NCBI RefSeq assembly: GCF_010092985.1
Contig: NZ_CP048106.1
Location: forward strand, 3,410,001 to 3,474,000
Length of the DNA stretch: 64,000 nucleotides
Origin: Pontibacter pudoricolor
GTDB taxonomy: Bacteria > Bacteroidota > Bacteroidia > Cytophagales > Hymenobacteraceae
Direction: 5' to 3'
The notes under the pieces were generated by a model. It saw nothing but the letters and a program-made list of their open reading frames with translations. It made no database searches and was not told the DNA's origin. This document shows, piece by piece, positions 56,433 to 64,000 of the stretch. The position numbers and the translations under genes were made by a program. Every line of letters starts with the position of its first letter. Position 1 is the stretch's first letter.

Positions 56433-57159
56433 TTGTGTTAGTATTTGAATTTTGGAAATTGCTATTTGTTTTATTTAACCAGTTTCTAACTGCTGCCTGC
56501 CAATCTAGAATAGGGCCGGCTTTCATTTGCCAGCCTAAAGCGGAATAATAATCTACAAATGACTGGGCCTCTTTGCCTTCTTTCTTGCTAAGCCAAGGCA
56601 GCTTTAGGGTTTGCATATAATTCTCTACTTGTTCCTGATTAGGCCACTTTGATTCAAAATGACTTAAAGAAAATTTTTCAGAATTTTTTCTGGCTTGAGA
56701 ATACCCTTCTCTATCATCCTTATTTTTAATATTCTTTTTATATATAAGGAGTGAAGCCGTATTCTCTGGTCCATTTTGTCCCGAGGTAGAACCATTAGTG
56801 TCCATAGGTATAGACAATTCTGGGGTATCCTCACACAGAAAAATGCTTCTTTTATTTCCTTCCTCTTGATTGATTTCAACCCGGATATAACCGATTTTGG
56901 CAAGGGCGGTGATGCTCCGGGAAATAGTTTTAGGATCTACACCAAACTTTTTAGCAAAGTGTGCATTGGTAGCCCAGCATTTTTTATGCTTTTTAGCAAG
57001 GCCTATTATTTCAGAGTAAATAATCTTGGCAGTTGAGCTCAGGCGCTTATCGTAGCGCACTTCAGCAGTCAGGATAGTTTTGATACCTGGTCTTACAGCA
57101 GGTTGCTTTGAGCCTCCTGTGTTTGCTGAGTCTTGTAAATAGGGGTGTTTGTCAGCCAT
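56335..57159 (-). CDS. Replication-initiator-like helix-turn-helix protein
   Basis: 274 residues: an N-terminal winged helix (RLSSTAKIIYSEIIGLAKKH ... FGVDPKTISRSITALAKIGY, residues 35-100), a flexible middle, and a C-terminal segment (SFVDYYSALGWQMKAGPILD then WQAAVRNWL) found in phage O/DnaD-like replication proteins. Would bind an origin and recruit the helicase through the adjacent ATPase. Suggests the island, or part of it, derives from a replicating element. Confidence 0.75.
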   Translation of the reverse strand: MADKHPYLQDSANTGGSKQPAVRPGIKTILTAEVRYDKRLSSTAKIIYSEIIGLAKKHKKCWATNAHFAKKFGVDPKTISRSITALAKIGYIRVEINQEEGNKRSIFLCEDTPELSIPMDTNGSTSGQNGPENTASLLIYKKNIKNKDDREGYSQARKNSEKFSLSHFESKWPNQEQVENYMQTLKLPWLSKKEGKEAQSFVDYYSALGWQMKAGPILDWQAAVRNWLNKTNSNFQNSNTNTNEHSTINKRDNRWMGFSSYHSTDRSKEYGGKL

Positions 57160-57171
57160 CTCTATTTCTTT

Positions 57172-57290
57172 TTAGATTTAGGAGATGACTTAGGGTGGCT
57201 AGTGGAGGTGTAGCCGGTCTGATGGTAGAAAGCCTCTAAGGCAGCAATATCTTCTTCTAAAAAGTTCGATTGCTGGGCTAGTTGGTCTAC
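57172..57290 (-). pseudogene. 3' remnant of a truncated gene
   Basis: Minus-strand frame reading VDQLAQQSNFLEEDIAALEA then a Lys/Ser-rich end and TAG at 57172-57174. It has no start: an in-frame stop lies upstream, next to the terminator at 57299. It ends 13 bp before the HTH gene, so it was once the first gene of that operon. Confidence 0.5.
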
Positions 57291-57298
57291 CTAAAGAG

Positions 57299-57332
57299 AA
57301 GCCTGACTCAGAAATGAGTCAGGCTTTTTTGT
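57299..57332 (+). terminator. Terminator-like repeat, left copy
   Basis: AAGCCTGACTC / GAGTCAGGCTT with loop AGAAAT and a T-run; nearly identical to the hairpin at 58433-58465. Both copies are preceded by CTACCT a few bases upstream. Confidence 0.7.
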
Positions 57333-57489
57333 TTTACGGCATGGCACCAAGAGCACTTTACTCTATTCGGCGATTAGCTTTAGTTATCTGCCTTAAATAA
57401 CAATATACCTGCCGGTCATTCCTTAAACCTATAGTCAGTGGCGATCTAAAAGACATTTATAGACTATAAAGCTGATGTCTAAGCCACTC

Positions 57490-57855
57490 CTATTTCGCTG
57501 CTCCGTAGATTGACTTTCGGTATTCTACACCCCAGTTCGCAATTTCATTAATAATCGGCTCGAGGGTTTTGCCATACTCAGTTATTTTATATTCCACAGT
57601 AATGGGTTTGGTGTTCAGGACTGTGCGCGACACTAAATGATTCATCTCTAAATCCTGCAGTTCCTTTGACAGCATTTTTGCACCTATTCCTTCCACTTCC
57701 CGAATTAAATCCATGAAACGCATTTTATCACTTTGTAACAAAGTACCAAGAATATGAAACTTCCACTTGCCAGACAGAATTTCCATCGTATCCCGGATGG
57801 CCGTGATTCGGGAATTGCAGCTCGCCGTAGTATTAAGGTAGGCCTGTTTTTTCAT
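57490..57855 (-). CDS. HxlR-family transcriptional regulator
   Basis: 121 residues, winged helix with the HxlR core: MEILSGKWKFHILGTLLQSD, RFMDLIREVEGIGAKMLSKE and VEYKITEYGKTLEPII. An upstream Cys (SCNS) may be redox-active, as in many family members. Divergent from the SnoaL-like gene with a tandem palindromic site between them. Confidence 0.88.
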   Translation of the reverse strand: MKKQAYLNTTASCNSRITAIRDTMEILSGKWKFHILGTLLQSDKMRFMDLIREVEGIGAKMLSKELQDLEMNHLVSRTVLNTKPITVEYKITEYGKTLEPIINEIANWGVEYRKSIYGAAK

Positions 57856-57903
57856 CTTTAAGGTTGCTTTTTGATGCTTTTACGAAGATACAGAATAACC
57901 TAT

Positions 57904-57938
57904 AGTTTCCTAAAGGGAACTAGTTTCAAAAGGGAAAC
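57904..57938. promoter_or_regulatory. Tandem palindromic operator between HxlR and SnoaL genes
   Basis: Two adjacent copies of AGTTTC-(4-5)-GGGAA[A]C: 57904-57921 and 57922-57938. Probable HxlR binding sites controlling both genes. Confidence 0.55.
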
Positions 57939-58004
57939 GCATACCATTTGTAAACTTTCAAGGGCGTAGTTTTGCATCAGTATCAATCAATAAAGAAAAT
58001 AAAA

Positions 58005-58385
58005 ATGAAAAATTCAGCAAGATCAGTAGTAGAGAAAATGTTCACTGCCTTTGGCGAAGGTGATGTAGATAAATTTGTAGGTACCGTTTCCGATGATACG
58101 GTTTGGATTTACCACGGCACTCAAATTATCCCTAAAGGTACTTATGAAGGAAAGGAAGGTGCTCGCTCATTCATCAGTGGCATTCTCAATAACACAGAGA
58201 TTATCAGTTTTGAGCCTCAGCAATTTATAGTTGAAGATAACAAAGTAGTCGTTCTAGGTCAGGAACATCAGAAGGTAAAAAGTTCAGGAAAAGAACTGAA
58301 GCAAAAATGGGTTCAGGTGTACACTATAGAAAATGACCTTATCACAAGAATGGAAGAGTTTGCAACATCTGAAGTTGTAAGTTAA
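58005..58385 (+). CDS. SnoaL-like/NTF2-fold protein
   Basis: 126 residues from the ATG at 58005 (MKNSARSVVEKMF). NTF2-like fold: FTAFGEGDVDKFVGTVSDDT, GTYEGKEGARSFISGIL and IENDLITRMEEF. A small ketosteroid isomerase-like protein of unknown substrate, probably induced through HxlR. Confidence 0.82.
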   Translation: MKNSARSVVEKMFTAFGEGDVDKFVGTVSDDTVWIYHGTQIIPKGTYEGKEGARSFISGILNNTEIISFEPQQFIVEDNKVVVLGQEHQKVKSSGKELKQKWVQVYTIENDLITRMEEFATSEVVS

Positions 58386-58412
58386 TATAGGATTTCAGAG
58401 GCATAAACGATG

Positions 58413-58426
58413 CTGTTTCCGCTACC
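58413..58426 (+). other. attR candidate
   Basis: CTGTTTCCGCTACC differs by one base from the tRNA-fMet 3' end (2987-3000). It is followed at once by a terminator hairpin, as expected if this was the original sequence after the tRNA. Confidence 0.45.
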
Positions 58427-58432
58427 TGGAAG

Positions 58433-58465
58433 AAGCCTGATTCAGAAATGAGTCAGGCTTCTTTG
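58433..58465 (+). terminator. Terminator-like repeat, right copy
   Basis: AAGCCTGATTC / GAGTCAGGCTT (one T-G pair), loop AGAAAT, T-rich tail. Probably the native tRNA-fMet terminator displaced by the island; it also ends the SnoaL-like gene. Confidence 0.65.
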
Positions 58466-58619
58466 TTTCTATACTTTCTTATCCAAACTATAAATTCCTG
58501 ACAATCATATATAAAACTTTAATATATACAGAAAGTTAATAGTTTCTTAATATATGAATACAGTAATATATTTTCTTTAATAAGGTAACTTCGCAGCTTC
58601 AACCTCTCAGTTACTTTAC

Positions 58620-61600
58620 ATGAAGAAATTTTTACTCGCTGTCAGTTTTTTACTGACCTCTGTGCTGCAGCTCGTAGCGCAATCAGCTCCACCCTCAAAT
58701 CTTTCGGGAGAAGAACTGAAAGCCTGGCTACGCACTAACTGGTACGATGGTAAACGCCAGGTACTGGACTATAGCACTGCTCGTGGCAAAATGTATAATT
58801 ACGTCGATAACTATAATAACAAAGTTACCTGCGTGTACTCAGGCTATGAGGTTAGTAAAACATATAGCGAGACAAATACTTCTACCGATGCAGGCATAAT
58901 CAATTGTGAACATACGGTGCCACAGTCGTGGTTCGATGAAGCAGTACGGATGCGTTCGGACATACACCATTTGTTTCCGACAGTAACGCAGTGGAACAGC
59001 GACCGTGGCAGCGACCCGTTTGCCGAAATCCCGGATAACCAGACAACAAAATGGATGCGCGGCCTTGACTTCCAGTCCAGTATTCCAACATCTAACATCG
59101 ATGAATATAGCGAAGATGGCCCCGGTAAATTTGAGCCACGTGAAGACCACAAAGGTAACCTGGCGCGTTCAGTTTTCTATTTCTACACAATGCATGCCGG
59201 GCAAAACTTTGATTCCGGTAAAAATGTGATCACAGCAGTTGCTGATATCAACACACTATACCAGTGGCACTTAAAAGATCCGGTAGATGACCGTGAACGT
59301 GAGCGTAACCGCCGCACCGAAGTGGCGCAGGGTAACCGTAACCCCTATATCGACTATCCTGAACTGGTAGCCAAAGCCTGGGGTTTTGCTCCGGTAAACT
59401 GCTCTCCGTCCACCCAGCTGAGCAACCTTGCTGTATCTCAGAAAACCACATCATCACTAACTATAAACTGGACAAGCGGCTCCGGCGACAGAAGATTAGT
59501 TGTAGTGCGCGAAGGCAGTGCTGTAAACTTTACACCTACCGGAACCTATACAGGTGTTAACGCAGACTATAGTCTGGCAACAGACCACGGCAATGGTCAG
59601 CGCATTGTTTACTATAACAGCGGCAGCTCAGTAACTATAACCGGTCTTAAAGCTAATACTACTTATTCTGTGCAGGCGTTTGAGTCGTGCGCATCCGATA
59701 AAACTTACAACACAACCAGTGCACCAACTATAGCAGCTACCACCCCGGATTATGCCTGCACAGGCGTGCCAACAGCTGTTACCGCTTTAACTTCGGCAAG
59801 TGTTACGCAAGGCGGCTTTAACTTAAGCTGGACGAATGGTTCAGGTGATGGCAGAATTGTGGTGATCCGTAAAGATGAAGCACCAGCATTTGTACCGCAG
59901 GCAGGAGCCGTTTATTCTGGTGCAGCTGCAAACTACGCAACAGCGGCACCTTTAACAGATGGCAGCAAACTGATCTATAGTGGCGCAGGCAGTGAGGTCG
60001 CAATTACAGGCTTGCAGGCAGGTAACCTGTACTTCGTGAAAGTGTTTGAGATCTGCTCTAATGGCAACCAATACGAAACAGCTGCGGCACCAACACTGGC
60101 TGTTACTACGTCAGCGGCCAGTAACCCGCCAACCGGCAATGGTAATATACTCGCGCTACAGGATTTTAACGGAACAGCTAACGATGGTTGGGTTGTAACT
60201 TCAGGTTTCAGTAGCTCTAATGTAAATACAGGTTTACCAGCAGGACAGCGCCTGCGCAGTGGCTCAAGTCTGCAAATTGCAGCTGCAACTCGCGAAGTCA
60301 TCTTTAGTGATGTAAGTATAGCCGGTAGACAAGACGTATATCTTGAACTATACAATTCATCTGTTTCTGGAAGTGATGGAAATGGCTTTGATGCAGGAGA
60401 TTATCTGGAAGTATATGTAGCTTTAGATGGAGCCGACTTCTCTACTACTCCTGATATCAGGATAACAGGTAACTCATCTACGAATCAAATTCGTTATAGC
60501 ATGAATGGTACAGCGACTTTGACCACAGTTGCTAATACTCCAGTAGAAAAAATATTTACAGAGTCACTTGTTAATGGCAAGGTGTTGCCAGATGATCAAG
60601 CTCCATCAAAATTACAGGTAACTATACCAAATGGTACTGCATCGGTTAAGGTAAAGCTTGGGATCAAAACAAACGCGTCTAACGAGATATGGAACATAGA
60701 AGACGTAGCTCTTTATGCTGTAGCCTCTGCTCCTGCAGATTGTGATAACTTAGCTTTAGAAGGCCATGCCGGCGAAGATAAAGTGATAGCTGCCGGTCAG
60801 TCGGTTACGATTGGTTCAACTGCAGAAGACGGTTATACCTATAGCTGGTCTCCGGCAGCAGGTTTATCAAATGCAACTATAGCAAACCCTAGTCTTACGC
60901 TCACTACACCGGGCACTTATGTTTACACTGTAACTGCTGCTAAAGATGGCTGTACCTCTACAGATGAAGTAACTGTTATAGTAGAAGCAGTATCTGTACC
61001 GGCACCTGTAGTTTCTGATGTTACTATCTGCTACGGCGAGTCTGCCACGTTAGAAGTGTCTAATCTGGATCCGAAAGTGATTTACTATTGGTATCGATCA
61101 GAAACGACTAATAGTCCATGGGGTCAAGGTGCTACAATTGTTACAGGACTACTTACGGCTACTACTTCTTACTATGTAGAAGCAGTAAATTTTGATGGCA
61201 CAGCGAGCACTCGTACAAAAGCAACCGTAACTGTTAGCGGAAAAGCGCCTGAGGCTGCAACTATAGCAGGTAAAAACGTAGTTTGTGTCGGTGAGACTAT
61301 AACATATTCAGCAATTGCACAGGAAGGTGTTACAAACTATACCTGGAGTGTGCCGGAAGGCTGGACTATAGTTGCTGGTGCCAATACAGCACAATTAACG
61401 GTAACTTCAGGTAATACTGCCGGCAATGTAACTTTAAAAGTAGCTAACAACTGTGGAGAAAGTCCTGCTGCAAACCTGGCGGTAACGATAGAAACAGCTG
61501 TAGCGGGTAATGTAGTAAGCGGGGCGCAGACAGTTTGCATTGGTCAGGCTCCGGCAACTATAATCGGCTCTGCTCCAACAGGCGGAAACGGAACGTACAC

Positions 61601-62258
61601 TTACCAATGGCAGACTAGCACCGACGGTACCAACTTTATGCCGGCTGCAGGTGTTAACACTGGTCAGAACTATAGTTTGGGAGCACTTACTGCAACCACA
61701 TTTATCCGCAGAAAAGTAATTTCAGGCTCATGTGGCGAAAGCATCAGCGAAGCTGTAAAGATCACTGTTAATGCAACTCCGGCTAAACCAACTATAACCC
61801 AGGAAGCGAATAAACTTACGGCAAGTGTGGCAGGCGCAGCTTACGAGTGGGCGAAAGATGGCGTAACTATAGCAGGTGTTACTACACAAACTATAACTAT
61901 AACCGAGGCTGGCAGCTACACCGTGCGTGTAAAGAATGAAGCTGATTGCTATTCTGAAATTTCTGCGGCGGTGCAGGCAACGGTACAGCCAACTGGCATC
62001 GAGGACGAAATTGCCCTTGGTGTGCTAGTTGCTCCAAACCCGGCTCCCGGCAAATTCAGCATCTCTACAGAAAAGCCATTGCAGCAGGCAGAAATAGTTA
62101 TTACAAACCTGTTGGGCAGCGTGGTGTACCGTGCTACCATACCGGTATTACAGGATAAACTGGAAGTAGACCTGAGCAGGCTTCCGGCAGGTTTATATGT
62201 GATACAGTTACAGGCGAAGCAGCTGAAAGTGGTGCGTAAAGTGCTGTTAACAAAATAA
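58620..62258 (+). CDS. Secreted endonuclease I-family protein with T9SS sorting domain
   Basis: 1212 residues. Signal peptide 1-21; EndA-type endonuclease I domain about 30-260 with NCEHTVPQSWF, SDIHHLFPT and NSDRGSDPF carrying the catalytic His and metal ligands. Then two fibronectin-like repeats (TINWTSGSGDRRLVVVRE and NLSWTNGSGDGRIVVIRK), a beta-sandwich about 500-690, Ig/PKD-like repeats, and a C-terminal T9SS type A sorting domain (VAPNPAPGKFSIST ... LPAGLYVIQLQ). An exported, cell-surface or released nuclease for extracellular DNA. Confidence 0.9.
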   Translation: MKKFLLAVSFLLTSVLQLVAQSAPPSNLSGEELKAWLRTNWYDGKRQVLDYSTARGKMYNYVDNYNNKVTCVYSGYEVSKTYSETNTSTDAGIINCEHTVPQSWFDEAVRMRSDIHHLFPTVTQWNSDRGSDPFAEIPDNQTTKWMRGLDFQSSIPTSNIDEYSEDGPGKFEPREDHKGNLARSVFYFYTMHAGQNFDSGKNVITAVADINTLYQWHLKDPVDDRERERNRRTEVAQGNRNPYIDYPELVAKAWGFAPVNCSPSTQLSNLAVSQKTTSSLTINWTSGSGDRRLVVVREGSAVNFTPTGTYTGVNADYSLATDHGNGQRIVYYNSGSSVTITGLKANTTYSVQAFESCASDKTYNTTSAPTIAATTPDYACTGVPTAVTALTSASVTQGGFNLSWTNGSGDGRIVVIRKDEAPAFVPQAGAVYSGAAANYATAAPLTDGSKLIYSGAGSEVAITGLQAGNLYFVKVFEICSNGNQYETAAAPTLAVTTSAASNPPTGNGNILALQDFNGTANDGWVVTSGFSSSNVNTGLPAGQRLRSGSSLQIAAATREVIFSDVSIAGRQDVYLELYNSSVSGSDGNGFDAGDYLEVYVALDGADFSTTPDIRITGNSSTNQIRYSMNGTATLTTVANTPVEKIFTESLVNGKVLPDDQAPSKLQVTIPNGTASVKVKLGIKTNASNEIWNIEDVALYAVASAPADCDNLALEGHAGEDKVIAAGQSVTIGSTAEDGYTYSWSPAAGLSNATIANPSLTLTTPGTYVYTVTAAKDGCTSTDEVTVIVEAVSVPAPVVSDVTICYGESATLEVSNLDPKVIYYWYRSETTNSPWGQGATIVTGLLTATTSYYVEAVNFDGTASTRTKATVTVSGKAPEAATIAGKNVVCVGETITYSAIAQEGVTNYTWSVPEGWTIVAGANTAQLTVTSGNTAGNVTLKVANNCGESPAANLAVTIETAVAGNVVSGAQTVCIGQAPATIIGSAPTGGNGTYTYQWQTSTDGTNFMPAAGVNTGQNYSLGALTATTFIRRKVISGSCGESISEAVKITVNATPAKPTITQEANKLTASVAGAAYEWAKDGVTIAGVTTQTITITEAGSYTVRVKNEADCYSEISAAVQATVQPTGIEDEIALGVLVAPNPAPGKFSISTEKPLQQAEIVITNLLGSVVYRATIPVLQDKLEVDLSRLPAGLYVIQLQAKQLKVVRKVLLTK

Positions 62259-62280
62259 CGTTATAAATTTATACTTACCT

Positions 62281-62312
62281 AAGGCCCTGCAGCTAACCTG
62301 CAGGGCCTTTTT
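62281..62312 (+). terminator. Terminator of the nuclease gene
   Basis: AAGGCCCTGCAG / CTGCAGGGCCTT, 5-base loop, TTTTT. Confidence 0.85.
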
Positions 62313-62629
62313 GCGTTTATATGCTGTACGCCGGTTATTTAATTTCCCTCTTACCCATTTCCGGTGATTTTTAAGTGCGGTTTATAAAAAAGAAGCTGAA
62401 TTTTTCTTTATTATCCATTGATATAGAGATTGTTATAGTTGCGTTTGTGCCTATTGGGACCGCGGCTGTAGCATAGCGTTTAGCTGAAACTATAATTTCT
62501 AAAGTCTTACCATGTATGAACTCCCGGGCGTTGCCTGGTGGTAACTGCTGGAAAAATATACACTAACGGTGGCTGACCATTGCCCGGGCAGTGGTATAGC
62601 TGGTGGTTCACCCTTTTAATACTGACTTG
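62313..62629. other. Promoter region of the PKD-domain gene
   Basis: No gene. A TGCGTTTG with TTG about 19 bp upstream near 62418-62448 is a plausible promoter. CCCGGGCG and GCCCGGGC segments (around 62524 and 62582) could pair in the leader. Confidence 0.4.
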
Positions 62630-64000
62630 ATGCGCTTACCTCTGATAAAGCACATATTCTACCCTCTGCTTTTCCTGTGCCTGTTGCTGGCTGGTGTAGC
62701 GGTGGCACAGACAACCCCATCGTGCCAGGTAACTATAGATGCGGAAGGGTCCTCATCGCTCTGCCAGGGCGAGTCTGTAACGCTGCGTGCCGTTTCATCT
62801 AACCAGATAACCGGCTGGCAATGGTTTTTTAATAATGCTCCTATAGCCGGGGCAAGCGGGGCAACTATCTCGGCAAGTGTTGCCGGCGATTACTCGGTTC
62901 AGGTTTCCGGAGCTACCTGCCAGACCACTACTTCAGCAGTTTTTCCTGTAACAGTATCGCCAAAGCCTGCTAATCCTAATTTCCTGGTTACACCAACCAC
63001 TGCCCAATGTGCCGGCACACCGCTAGCCTTTGAGGTAAACGCACCGCAGCCCGACATTTTTTATACCTGGATCTTCGGAGACGGCAGTTCAGCAAAAGGC
63101 GATTCGGTAGGCCATACGTTTAACGATAAAGGAATAAATTTTGCGACTTATAATGTAAAAGTGTTGGCTACAAGTGCACAGGGTTGCCAGTCTGATACCG
63201 TAACGCAGCAGGTGCGTGTAGCCCGAATGCCCGAAGCTGTTTTTACAGATTCATCCGATTTCCAGACCTGCTTGCCGGACACCGTAGAAGACGATGAAAT
63301 TAAAGTGTTTGCTTACATCGAGAACGGCACCGCAGAGCCTTACTTATCAGATATCAGAACATATATTGTGAACTGGGGCGATGGCGGACCGGATGTGCAG
63401 TATACGCGCAACGAGTTCCCGATCAGTAACCCGAATGCCTACACCAAAGTTGGCGACTACCCGATAATGATAAGGGCAGTGGCCAGCAACGGCTGCGAGT
63501 TTGTGTTCACTCAGAACTATAGTGTCAGCAAAGAACCTAAAGCTAATTTTATACTTAACAAGCAGTCAGCCGCTACGCCATCGTCGTGTTTGCCGGTCAT
63601 TGTTTCGCTGGGCGATAGTTCTACCGGTGGCAACTTAACTTACAAATGGACCATACAGCCTACCACAGGTTTTACAATTGAATTTGGTGGCCTCGATCAG
63701 GATACCCTTGCCCTTTTGTTTACTGAAAGCGGGATCTACCAGATAGAACTTATAGTAGAGAATGGTTGCGACGATGACACCACTTCGCAGTCAGTTGTAG
63801 TTGGCTGGCCACAGGTGCAGCTCCCACCAGATACTGTTTCCTGCGGACCAATCGACTTTAAATATACTACGGGCGCTATACCCGGAACCGGAAACGTATT
63901 TGTAGACCCGAACCTGGGCAAGATAAAGAGTGCCGTCTGGACGGTAGTCGGGCCGACAGGTGCAAAGCGCACGCTCAGCGGGCAAAACCAGACCATACGC
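62630..64000 (+). CDS. PKD/Ig-repeat surface protein (3' end outside window)
   Basis: 457 residues visible. Signal peptide 1-27 (FYPLLFLCLLLAGVAVAQ). Ig-like repeat (SSLCQGESVTLRAVSSNQIT), then PKD domains (FYTWIFGDGSSAKGDSVGHT, YIVNWGDGGPDVQYTRNE, YKWTIQPTTGFTIEFGG). Such proteins in gliding Bacteroidota are adhesins or gliding-motility-like surface proteins carrying a T9SS signal at the C-terminus, which is not in the window. Confidence 0.85.
   Translation, partial: MRLPLIKHIFYPLLFLCLLLAGVAVAQTTPSCQVTIDAEGSSSLCQGESVTLRAVSSNQITGWQWFFNNAPIAGASGATISASVAGDYSVQVSGATCQTTTSAVFPVTVSPKPANPNFLVTPTTAQCAGTPLAFEVNAPQPDIFYTWIFGDGSSAKGDSVGHTFNDKGINFATYNVKVLATSAQGCQSDTVTQQVRVARMPEAVFTDSSDFQTCLPDTVEDDEIKVFAYIENGTAEPYLSDIRTYIVNWGDGGPDVQYTRNEFPISNPNAYTKVGDYPIMIRAVASNGCEFVFTQNYSVSKEPKANFILNKQSAATPSSCLPVIVSLGDSSTGGNLTYKWTIQPTTGFTIEFGGLDQDTLALLFTESGIYQIELIVENGCDDDTTSQSVVVGWPQVQLPPDTVSCGPIDFKYTTGAIPGTGNVFVDPNLGKIKSAVWTVVGPTGAKRTLSGQNQTIR

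Overview
The window looks like the chromosome of a Bacteroidota bacterium, most likely a Cytophagales/Hymenobacteraceae (Pontibacter-like) species. Evidence: TAnnTTTG-type -7 promoter boxes, a type IX secretion sorting domain on a surface nuclease, gliding-type PKD and Ig-like adhesin repeats, and the Bacteroidota form of RHS proteins. The short word CTATAG/ACTATA is frequent in the two flanks (1-2900 and about 58600-64000) and much rarer between them, which fits a large imported segment.

Layout. 1-2925 is core: the 3'-truncated hemW-like gene and a BamA/TamA-like outer-membrane protein. At 2926-3000 sits an initiator tRNA-Met(CAT) whose 3' end is overlapped by a large serine recombinase on the opposite strand. 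A 14-bp near copy of the tRNA 3' end recurs at 58413-58426, so I infer an integrated island of about 55 kb between them.

Island part 1 (3-22 kb) is a defence cluster. It holds a convergent AbiE-type toxin/antitoxin pair with palindromic operators, and a four-gene ubiquitin-like conjugation operon (Ubl, E2-like/CEHH protein, JAMM protease, E1). A divergent sigma factor with a coupled Panacea-like protein follows, then an SMC/Rad50-like ATPase with a small partner, a CoiA-like putative nuclease, and a second co-directional AbiE pair. Then comes a 1.9-kb palindrome-rich stretch without genes (22.9-24.8 kb), an IS1182-family insertion sequence, and two overlapping tyrosine recombinase genes.

Island part 2 (28.4-55.2 kb) is a polymorphic-toxin factory. 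Eleven orphan RHS C-terminal 'tip' cassettes, each with its own immunity gene, are arranged seven on + and four on -. They converge near 39.9 kb. One complete RHS effector gene (46614-51848, -) and its upstream partner (52018-55230, -, frameshifted at a poly-G tract) follow. Every orphan cassette starts with the same 48-49 bp leader ending in the RHS hinge ([13 protein letters not shown]). In nine of eleven a stop codon lies just before, or one codon before, the hinge, so these modules look silent until joined to an RHS body. Toxin types visible: LHH and HNH nucleases, a deaminase, an NTase, metzincin, zincin and JAMM proteases, and polymorphic toxin types 10- and 24-like. Protease tips are paired with exported immunity proteins, nucleic-acid-directed tips with cytoplasmic ones.

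Island end (55.7-58.4 kb): a replication-initiator-like HTH protein and a DnaC-like ATPase, a truncated gene, and an HxlR/SnoaL pair. Right flank: an EndA-type nuclease with T9SS sorting domain and a PKD-domain adhesin that runs off the window. The most interesting candidate system is the tip-cassette array with its conserved leader next to the paired tyrosine recombinases; the second is the compact Ubl operon.
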